A stretch of 5,804 bases of DNA from JAZQLP01 sp045629205 (GTDB taxonomy: Bacteria; Bacillota; Clostridia; Oscillospirales; UBA644): the NCBI GenBank assembly GCA_045629205.1, contig JAZQQT010000177.1:1-5804 (forward strand). Reading direction: 5' to 3'. Under the pieces are notes generated by a model. The model did no database searches, was not told the DNA's origin, and was given only the letters and a program-made list of their open reading frames with translations. This document shows, piece after piece, positions 1 to 5,051 of this stretch (the stretch's first letter is position 1; each line of letters opens with the position of its first letter). A program made the position numbers and the translations under genes.

Positions 1-43
1 CCTTGTATTTAAGAATGTTGTTTCTGTTGATGATGTTTTCCAT
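1..43 (-). CDS. Start of an unidentified gene, cut by the window edge
   Basis: An ATG (complement of 41-43) opens a frame that runs off the left edge and encodes MENIINRNNILKYK. An AGGAGA ribosome binding site lies at 52-57, eight bases upstream, which is an ideal distance. The visible 14 residues are polar and Asn/Lys rich, with no signal peptide or membrane segment, so a soluble N-terminus is likely. Nothing here identifies the family. The gene follows the diguanylate cyclase in the same direction after a gap of 117 bases, so it may be co-transcribed with it or have its own promoter. That it is a real gene start rests on the ribosome binding site and open frame only. Confidence 0.6.
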   Translation of the reverse strand, partial: MENIINRNNILKYK

Positions 44-65
44 TGAATACTTCTCCTGAATAAAT

Positions 66-71
66 ATTATA
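66..71 (-). promoter_or_regulatory. Possible -10 box for the gene starting at 43
   Basis: The minus strand reads TATAAT here, 22 bases before the ATG at 43. No convincing -35 hexamer sits 16-18 bases upstream and there is no TG extension. A transcript starting about seven bases downstream would begin almost at the ribosome binding site. The hexamer could be chance in an AT-rich gap. Confidence 0.22.
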
Positions 72-130
72 AAATGTCATTGCTTGTCGGGAATCGGTTT
101 TGCTTCGTCGTTTGAGATAAAATACTAAAC

Positions 131-167
131 AAAGTAAAATAATTATATATTATTGAAATTTTACTTT
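131..167 (-). terminator. AT-rich inverted repeat at the end of the cyclase gene
   Basis: AAAGTAAAAT at 131-140 is matched perfectly by ATTTTACTTT at 158-167, giving a 10-bp stem with a 17-base loop. The repeat overlaps the cyclase stop codon (161-163). The stem has only one G-C pair per arm-half, and only short T runs follow on the minus strand, so it would be a weak terminator at best. It could equally be a bidirectional 3'-end hairpin that protects mRNA, or chance in AT-rich DNA. Confidence 0.3.
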
Positions 168-1321
168 ATATTTGCTTTTTTTATGCGTTTTCTTTCGTAA
201 AGCATTTTGTCTGCTGCTTCGATCATGTCAGGTGTATTGTTGATACTGTCATCTTTTTTTGCGTAACCGGCTGTGATATCAATATCAAACGGACTGTTGT
301 TTTCTCTAATGACTTTTTTTAGTTCGGCACGTATTTTTTCTTCGATTTGTTTGATTTCCGATTCATCGGTAAGCGGAGCGACGATTGCAAATTCATCGCC
401 TCCGTAACGTGCAATAAAATGATCGTGCGGCACAGCACGTCCGATTGCGGAAGCTGTATATCGGATTGCGTCGTCACCGCATATATGACCGTAGGTATCA
501 TTTATCCGCTTGAAATTATCTATATCAAGCATTACAAGCCAGAATTGATCTCTGCCGGATATTTTGTTGTCAAGTGTTCTGTTAAATGAAAAACGGTTAT
601 TTATGTTTGAAAGAGCGTCAAGAGTAACTGTTTCGCACATACCTCTGAGTGTAATGACCATCAGGACGATTGTGGCTGCCAGAGTGCGGAATGGAAGAAT
701 CGGACCTATAACGATCTGAAAAATCTGTGCAGCAATAATCAAAACGGTATACAGGAAAAGCATGCGGAGAAGAACTGCTCTTGAGTGGTTCTTTTTTCTG
801 AAAGAACTTATTCCTGCGCTTACACCTGAATAAAGAATAAATACGCTGCAAATAATCGTAAACGGAACGTTTAATACGCCTCGTATGTATTGTGATCCGG
901 AAATTGAAAAGCAGAGTTTATGCAGTGGGGTCGTTATTGTGAACAGACTCATGATTGCAAACGGTAACGCAAAAAGTTTGATTGACAGGGAAGATGCCGA
1001 GATACGCGACTGTTGTTTTTTTTCTGAATATATAAACCAGCAGTAAGCACCGCCGATACTGCCGAGCGAATACAGAATTTCACTGATATAATTGACTGCG
1101 CTGCCTAATTGTATCATGCAGAATTCACGCACGGCAAAGAATATATCGGTAAATGCGCAGAGCGCGGAAAATCCTATTGCAAGTTTATAAAACAATAATT
1201 CGGAAGAATGTTCTGCGGATCGGTCGGTAACAAAAATAAAGTAGATAAGCGAAAATGCGCATATAATTGAAATTGCGCAATACTGAATACAAATAATGGT
1301 AATTTGCTGCAGTCCGTTCAT
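161..1321 (-). CDS. Membrane-bound diguanylate cyclase (GGDEF protein), 386 aa
   Basis: Makes cyclic di-GMP from two GTP at the inner face of the membrane. Residues 1 to about 230 are very hydrophobic and form roughly seven membrane helices (about 8-31, 42-64, 72-97, 113-131, 150-170, 183-206, 209-228), a sensor of unknown ligand. The GGDEF domain fills residues 231-386: a start motif (LDALSNINNRFSF), the metal-binding DID at 266-268 with NFKRIND, the active-site signature RYGGDEF with GGDEF at 307-311, and the closing AADKMLYERK. All catalytic landmarks are present, so activity is expected. The inhibitory RxxD site five residues before GGDEF is absent; the equivalent stretch reads PHDH. The frame is open further to a GTG at 1351, but I chose the ATG at 1321 because GAGG at 1330-1333 lies eight bases upstream of it, while the GTG has no ribosome binding site and sits inside a hairpin. 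The gene follows the decarboxylase by 78 bases and may be co-transcribed with it. Confidence 0.93.
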   Translation of the reverse strand: MNGLQQITIICIQYCAISIICAFSLIYFIFVTDRSAEHSSELLFYKLAIGFSALCAFTDIFFAVREFCMIQLGSAVNYISEILYSLGSIGGAYCWFIYSEKKQQSRISASSLSIKLFALPFAIMSLFTITTPLHKLCFSISGSQYIRGVLNVPFTIICSVFILYSGVSAGISSFRKKNHSRAVLLRMLFLYTVLIIAAQIFQIVIGPILPFRTLAATIVLMVITLRGMCETVTLDALSNINNRFSFNRTLDNKISGRDQFWLVMLDIDNFKRINDTYGHICGDDAIRYTASAIGRAVPHDHFIARYGGDEFAIVAPLTDESEIKQIEEKIRAELKKVIRENNSPFDIDITAGYAKKDDSINNTPDMIEAADKMLYERKRIKKANIK

Positions 1322-1329
1322 ATTTATAT

Positions 1330-1333
1330 CCTC
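1330..1333 (-). promoter_or_regulatory. Ribosome binding site that fixes the cyclase start
   Basis: The minus strand reads GAGG followed by eight bases and then the ATG at 1321. This supports a 386-residue product over the 396-residue one that would begin at the GTG at 1351. Confidence 0.65.
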
Positions 1334-1346
1334 ATTGTTATTTTCA

Positions 1347-1362
1347 GGCACTTTTCTGTGCC
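1347..1362 (-). other. Small perfect hairpin in the cyclase leader
   Basis: GGCAC, a six-base loop and GTGCC form a perfect 5-bp GC-rich stem, ending 13 bases before the GAGG ribosome binding site of the cyclase. There is no T tract on either strand, so it is not a standard intrinsic terminator. It covers the alternative GTG start codon. It might be a leader element, a processing or stability hairpin between decarboxylase and cyclase messages, or chance. Confidence 0.35.
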
Positions 1363-1399
1363 GTTTGTAGGTTTTAAGTCGAGTTTTTACGGGCGTTTT

Positions 1400-2560
1400 T
1401 TACTGTTCTTTCGGAGATGATAATAAATCACCGATAAATTCGTCAATAATATTTTTCTTTACATGTTGCATTACAACAATATGGCAGAGATCTCCGCCGT
1501 AATCCGGGAGATATCCGTTTGCAAGCATATATTTGTTTTCGATCCATTTTGCCGGACGCTTGAAAAATACGGTATTGCTGTAAAGCATATGCCATGCCGG
1601 GTAACCGATTTCATCTAATTTCTTCTGCAGATAATCTGTGTTTTCCAATATATGATGAGCTTCGTCTGAAAAGCCGTCAAATCCGATATTCTTAAAAATC
1701 CAATAGAATTTCAAAGGTGTCAGACCGTTTCTTGAACAACTTATCAGCGGCATATTGTTTCGCAGATAATCGACTTTATACGATTGCTGTGCTTCCAGAA
1801 TATCCTTACGGCTGAGGAATAATCCGCACGGTTCGTCAATACCGAAAAATTTATGACCGCTTACTGCAATTGAATCATAACCTTGTTTTTCCATACTGAC
1901 AATATCTTTATGTTCCGTAAAAGGGAGATATCCGCCGAATAATGCTGCGTCCAGATGCTTGTAGACAGTGATTGGCTTGACCTCTTCCAGCACTCTTTGA
2001 ATACCTGCTTGGTCGTCTGTTGCTCCCATAAAAGTTGAACCGATGGCAATTATCAGCAATGCGGGTTTTGTCGGATCGATACTTCGTCTCAAACAGTCCA
2101 GATCCATGCGTCCCTGTTTGTCAAAGTCTATTAACCTGACCTCAAGATTTTGAACGTCACATAATCTGAATGATGAGTAATGAGCTTCCTTTGAAACATA
2201 TACAATCGGAAGCATTCCTGTTTCCTTTTGAAGCTTTTTTGCGCCGTAATATATTCCGTGCATATTTCCGTCTGTGCCGCTGTTTGTAACAAAACCCCAC
2301 TCACGTCCTTCCGGAATGCCATACCACGGCGCAGCCATTTGAATGACTTCCTGTTCGAATTCGGTAGAACTTAAAATATATTGCTCCCCATCATAAGGGT
2401 TTCCGACATTATTCAGACCTATATCGCAAAGACCGGTTTTTGTATACCATTCTCCGAACCCCGTCATATTGGGGTATAAGCAGACGGGATACCCGATACA
2501 ATGGTCAACATTATTATATATTTTTTTTATAAGTCTGATCAGATCAGCTTCGATTTTCAT
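1400..2560 (-). CDS. PLP-dependent amino acid decarboxylase, histidine/serine decarboxylase-like, 386 aa
   Basis: A cytoplasmic group II PLP decarboxylase that should remove the alpha-carboxyl group of an amino acid to give an amine and CO2. It resembles bacterial PLP-type histidine decarboxylases (about 378 aa) along its whole length: GYP near residue 24, the cofactor-binding VTNSGTDGN at 91-99, KEAHYSS with the ring-stacking His127, IGSTFMGATDD at 173-183, HLDAALFGG with Asp204 contacting the pyridine nitrogen, SGHK with the Schiff-base Lys237, and SRNGLTPL at 276-283. All essential residues are present, so the enzyme looks active and complete. Substrate cannot be read from the sequence: histidine, serine or another amino acid are all possible, and no amino acid/amine antiporter is visible nearby. 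The frame is open to a TTG at 2590, but AGGAGA at 2567-2572 is spaced for the ATG at 2560, which I chose. An A8 tract lies at codons 12-14. Confidence 0.9.
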   Translation of the reverse strand: MKIEADLIRLIKKIYNNVDHCIGYPVCLYPNMTGFGEWYTKTGLCDIGLNNVGNPYDGEQYILSSTEFEQEVIQMAAPWYGIPEGREWGFVTNSGTDGNMHGIYYGAKKLQKETGMLPIVYVSKEAHYSSFRLCDVQNLEVRLIDFDKQGRMDLDCLRRSIDPTKPALLIIAIGSTFMGATDDQAGIQRVLEEVKPITVYKHLDAALFGGYLPFTEHKDIVSMEKQGYDSIAVSGHKFFGIDEPCGLFLSRKDILEAQQSYKVDYLRNNMPLISCSRNGLTPLKFYWIFKNIGFDGFSDEAHHILENTDYLQKKLDEIGYPAWHMLYSNTVFFKRPAKWIENKYMLANGYLPDYGGDLCHIVVMQHVKKNIIDEFIGDLLSSPKEQ

Positions 2561-2566
2561 TTCATA

Positions 2567-2572
2567 TCTCCT
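2567..2572 (-). promoter_or_regulatory. Ribosome binding site that fixes the decarboxylase start
   Basis: The minus strand reads AGGAGA, six bases before the ATG at 2560. It is the strongest Shine-Dalgarno in the window. It would lie inside the reading frame if translation began at the TTG at 2590, and that TTG has no comparable site. Confidence 0.8.
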
Positions 2573-2597
2573 ATAATGATATGCGTTCAATAATGAT
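2573..2597 (-). repeat. Direct repeat upstream of the decarboxylase
   Basis: ATAATGAT occurs at 2573-2580 and again at 2590-2597, 17 bases start to start, just upstream of the decarboxylase ribosome binding site. The placement would suit a regulator contacting the same DNA side at close to two helical turns. The repeat is short and AT-rich, so chance is a serious alternative. Confidence 0.2.
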
Positions 2598-2599
2598 TT

Positions 2600-2729
2600 T
2601 TACATCTGTGCGTATCCATCAAATATAAACATAGTATCGGGAGAACCTGTATGTCCCATCATAACAAGGAAGATTGCAATAGCTTTTGCTATATCCAGGT
2701 AATCTATTCTTTTTTTTCTCGATGCTCAT
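2600..2729 (-). pseudogene. Remnant of an acyltransferase-3 (OatA-like) gene, frameshifted and truncated
   Basis: A GAGG ribosome binding site (2737-2740) stands seven bases before an ATG at 2729 that encodes MSIEKK. After an A8 tract (2710-2717) the original frame goes on without known similarity, but the +1 frame, from 2710 down to the TAA at 2600-2602, reads RIDYLDIAKA, then AIAIFLVMMGHT, and stops 15 residues later. This is the hallmark opening of membrane acyltransferase-3 proteins: a short polar lead, (R)IxYLDxAK, a first membrane helix, and the GH motif whose histidine is thought to be essential. With seven A's instead of eight, the ATG and this segment join into one frame. Families of this type are normally around 350 residues with about ten helices, so roughly 90% of the gene is missing; recognisable similarity ends near GHTGSP. 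It lies between the kinase and the decarboxylase, in the same direction. Family members O-acylate cell-wall or exported sugars; this copy cannot. A functional 41-residue frameshift product is possible but unlikely. Confidence 0.62.
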
Positions 2730-2774
2730 ATTTATTCCTCGTATAATTGAATTGGAAAGAACGGATTATACCGA

Positions 2775-4970
2775 TTATATGAAGCGATTTATTGCCTCAA
2801 ACAGCTGATTGATATTAATAGGCTTTTCGATATGATCATCCATGCCCGCTTCCAATGATTTTTGCTTGTCTTCGGCAAATGCATTTGCCGAAAGCGCAAT
2901 GATCGGAATATGTTTGTCCGGATACATAGCGCGGATTGCTCTTGTCGCATCGTATCCGTTCATATATGGCATCTGAATATCCATCAGGATAAAGTCCACA
3001 TAATCAGGACCCATTTTTCGCATGGTATCAACGGCAACCGTGCCGTCTTCCGCGGTCTCTACGATAAGTCCGGCTTCGTCTCCGAGAATATCCGTTGCGA
3101 TTTCACGGTTTAATTCGTTGTCTTCCACAAGCAGAACGCGTTTGCCTTTCATTCGTGCTGAGAGCTTTTCAATATTCGAATTAATATTCGCTTCATCTGA
3201 ACTCGCTTCACGAATTGTCAAAGGCAACACGACCGTAAATGTTGTTCCCTGATCCGGCTTGCTGTCACATCGGATGGTTCCGCCCATGATATCAATAAAG
3301 GCTTTTGTAACGGAAAGTCCGAGACCCGTTCCCTGAATTCCGCTTGTTGTGGTATTGACCTCTCTTGCGAACTCTTCAAACATATGCTCCTGGAATTCCT
3401 CACTCATGCCCATGCCGTCATCGGAAACGGTAAACTGATAGTATCCGGTATCTCCGTCCTTGCCGTCAAGCTGACAAGCCGTCAGTTTAACGTGTCCTTC
3501 GTTCGGAGTATATTTGATGGCGTTTGTGCCGAGATTCAGCATGACTCTGTTGAATCGTGTCTTATCTACAAGAATATATGGGTCATGTATGTCATTTATT
3601 TCAAATGTCAGATCAATATCTTTTGCTTTTGCTAATTCCATCATGACGGAATCAATGTGGGAAAAGGCATTTCTTATATCTTCGTCCTCAAGGATCAGTT
3701 CACGCTTTCCGCTTTCGATTCTGCTCATTTCGAGAATGTCATTGATGAGGGCAAGCAGCAGTTCACTGGATTTTTGTGTTTTTGTCAGACTGTCCAGAAC
3801 CTTTTCCTTGTTATCGATATTTTTGATGGCCATATTCGTGAATCCGACAATAGCGTTCATCGGTGTGCGGATATCGTGAGACATATTGAAGAGGAAGGAT
3901 GTTTTTGAGCGGTTGGCAGCTTCCGCTTTTTCCTTTGCTTGCTCCAGTCTTGCGCGCTGTTCTTCTTCAACTTTAAGTCGTTCAAGCGCTCGTTCTGTTT
4001 CAATCGCCTTTTTCAGGCTGTTATTTCTGATAATCGCTTCTACCAGAAGTGAACCGACAAGAATTATCCCGGCGACAATGAACATACTTTTTCTCAGAGA
4101 ATTCGTTTCTGTGCGAACCAGATTATTGTCAATAGCAGAGACAACATGCCAGCCGGTGTCGCTCAATTCCTGTAAATAAAAAGTCCTTTCTGTTCCGTCA
4201 TAGTCTGTGAGCGATAAACCGGATTCGTTTTTCTTCAGCGCGTCCTTCAATTTCTCATAGTTTTTTATCCCGCGTGAGTCTATCACAGGAGGCTCATCAT
4301 CATAAATAAAAGATTCTGAAGGATGAAATACTGCCCTGAAGTCCGAATCGACAAGAAATCCATAGCAGTTATTCGGCATCATTTCGCCGTTGATGAGATC
4401 ACCTAAGGAGGTTATGAACATATCCATACAGAGTGTTCCGGCAATTTTACCGTCGATCATGACACGTTTGGAAATAGTAACTACCACCTTATGTGTATCT
4501 GTATCCAGATACGCTGTGGAAACGACGGCGTGATCTGTTGCTACGGCGTTCACATACCACGACCGAAGATTATAGTTGATCTCGGGGTGCTCCGTGACAT
4601 TATCGAAATCTGTTCCGCAAAGCATCACATTGTCGGGATACATATAGTATACATCGTATACATATTCATGTTCTGATTCTGCCAACAGATTGACCAGATA
4701 TTGTTTGATCGCTTTACGGTCTTCCACTCCTTTCTGCTCAAGAGCAAATACGTTGCTGTTCAGAATGGCTACCTGTTCCGAATACCAGTTTGATACACGG
4801 ACACTGTTCTCTTCGGTAACAAGCCGGTAGTAATCAGTTGCAATCTCATCAACCTTGTTCGATGATATCAGATATGAGGCTTCCGCCATAATAAACATGC
4901 ACAACGAAGTCACGAACAATGTCAGTGCCAATGAACGCATCAATGTATTATTTTTGCTTTTTTCTTTCAT
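2775..4970 (-). CDS. Hybrid sensor histidine kinase with extracellular dCache domain and C-terminal receiver, 731 aa
   Basis: A membrane signal transducer that autophosphorylates on histidine and passes phosphate to its own receiver aspartate. Order of parts: membrane helix about 13-34; extracellular dCache-type sensor about 38-290; second helix about 296-313; coiled-coil linker 318-355; HisKA with SHDIRTP and phospho-acceptor His365; HATPase with N box Asn483, DDGMGM at 517-522 and GTGLGL at 547-552; receiver domain 609-731 with acidic Glu616/Asp617, phospho-acceptor Asp664 in MDIQMP, Ser694 and Lys716. All catalytic residues are present. The sensor contains Arg136, Trp138, Tyr139, Tyr154, Asp156 and Asp183, which fit the amino-acid-binding pattern I recall for dCache_1AA domains. 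There is no Hpt or DNA-binding domain, so output must pass through a separate Hpt protein or protein contacts. The ATG at 4970 has GAGG (4979-4982) eight bases upstream. It follows the unknown gene by 81 bases and probably has its own promoter. Confidence 0.95.
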   Translation of the reverse strand: MKEKSKNNTLMRSLALTLFVTSLCMFIMAEASYLISSNKVDEIATDYYRLVTEENSVRVSNWYSEQVAILNSNVFALEQKGVEDRKAIKQYLVNLLAESEHEYVYDVYYMYPDNVMLCGTDFDNVTEHPEINYNLRSWYVNAVATDHAVVSTAYLDTDTHKVVVTISKRVMIDGKIAGTLCMDMFITSLGDLINGEMMPNNCYGFLVDSDFRAVFHPSESFIYDDEPPVIDSRGIKNYEKLKDALKKNESGLSLTDYDGTERTFYLQELSDTGWHVVSAIDNNLVRTETNSLRKSMFIVAGIILVGSLLVEAIIRNNSLKKAIETERALERLKVEEEQRARLEQAKEKAEAANRSKTSFLFNMSHDIRTPMNAIVGFTNMAIKNIDNKEKVLDSLTKTQKSSELLLALINDILEMSRIESGKRELILEDEDIRNAFSHIDSVMMELAKAKDIDLTFEINDIHDPYILVDKTRFNRVMLNLGTNAIKYTPNEGHVKLTACQLDGKDGDTGYYQFTVSDDGMGMSEEFQEHMFEEFAREVNTTTSGIQGTGLGLSVTKAFIDIMGGTIRCDSKPDQGTTFTVVLPLTIREASSDEANINSNIEKLSARMKGKRVLLVEDNELNREIATDILGDEAGLIVETAEDGTVAVDTMRKMGPDYVDFILMDIQMPYMNGYDATRAIRAMYPDKHIPIIALSANAFAEDKQKSLEAGMDDHIEKPININQLFEAINRFI

Positions 4971-5001
4971 AAATTTCGCCTCAAACGGTTTTGAATTCAG
5001 T

Positions 5002-5028
5002 TTTATATTGTGTGTTTTTTTGTGTCAA
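5002..5028 (-). promoter_or_regulatory. Candidate sigma-70-type promoter of the hybrid kinase
   Basis: The minus strand has a consensus -35 TTGACA (5023-5028) and a near-consensus -10 TATAAA (5002-5007). The spacer is 15 bases, shorter than the preferred 17, and a weaker TAAAAC offset by two bases would give 17. Transcription would begin near 4995 and leave a leader of about 25 bases carrying the GAGG site. The perfect -35 and the position directly before the kinase support it; the spacer is the weak point. Confidence 0.45.
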
Positions 5029-5050
5029 AAGGCATATGGTCTCACATACC
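5027..5050 (-). terminator. Weak terminator-like hairpin after the unknown gene
   Basis: Directly after the stop codon (5052-5054) the minus strand reads GGTATG, an eight-base loop, then TATGCC, a 6-bp stem with two G-T wobbles, followed by TTTT at 5027-5030. The stem and T run are short for an efficient intrinsic terminator. The T run overlaps the -35 box of the kinase promoter candidate, so one small segment would end one unit and start the next. Confidence 0.3.
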
Positions 5051-5051
5051 C

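Noticed and set aside
44..130. A possible c-di-GMP riboswitch in the leader of the gene after the cyclase
   Set aside because: I could not find the conserved core of the c-di-GMP-I class or paired helices flanking it. The near-repeats TGCTTGTCG (81-89) and TGCTTCGTCG (101-110) are short and imperfect, so no RNA element is called.
618..851. A 77-codon minus-strand frame within the cyclase gene
   Set aside because: It is an out-of-frame shadow of the cyclase membrane domain; the cyclase frame around it is continuous and has consistent helices.
1322..1351. A longer cyclase starting with GTG at 1351
   Set aside because: There is no ribosome binding site before the GTG, it sits in a hairpin, and the extra ten residues are polar and contain the GAGG Shine-Dalgarno used by the ATG at 1321.
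2561..2590. A longer decarboxylase starting with TTG at 2590
   Set aside because: The AGGAGA site lies within this extension and is ideally placed for the ATG at 2560; the extra residues have no counterpart in the family as I know it.
2600..2729. Programmed ribosomal frameshifting at the A8 tract yielding a functional small membrane protein
   Set aside because: The product would be only about 41 residues, stopping just after the GH motif, with no stimulatory structure recognised; decay of a larger gene explains the pattern more simply.
2765..2779. Two TATAAT hexamers (2774-2779 and 2765-2770) as promoters for the remnant and the decarboxylase
   Set aside because: Neither has a good -35 at 16-18 bases; the nearest, TTGAGG, is 15 bases from the first and the hexamers are expected by chance in this AT-rich stretch at the kinase stop codon.
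3514..3879. A 121-codon open frame on the plus strand inside the kinase gene
   Set aside because: It lies wholly antisense to the HisKA/HATPase coding region, its product is Ser/Phe/Ile rich in the way typical of a complement of a well-coded gene, and it has no family similarity that I can see.
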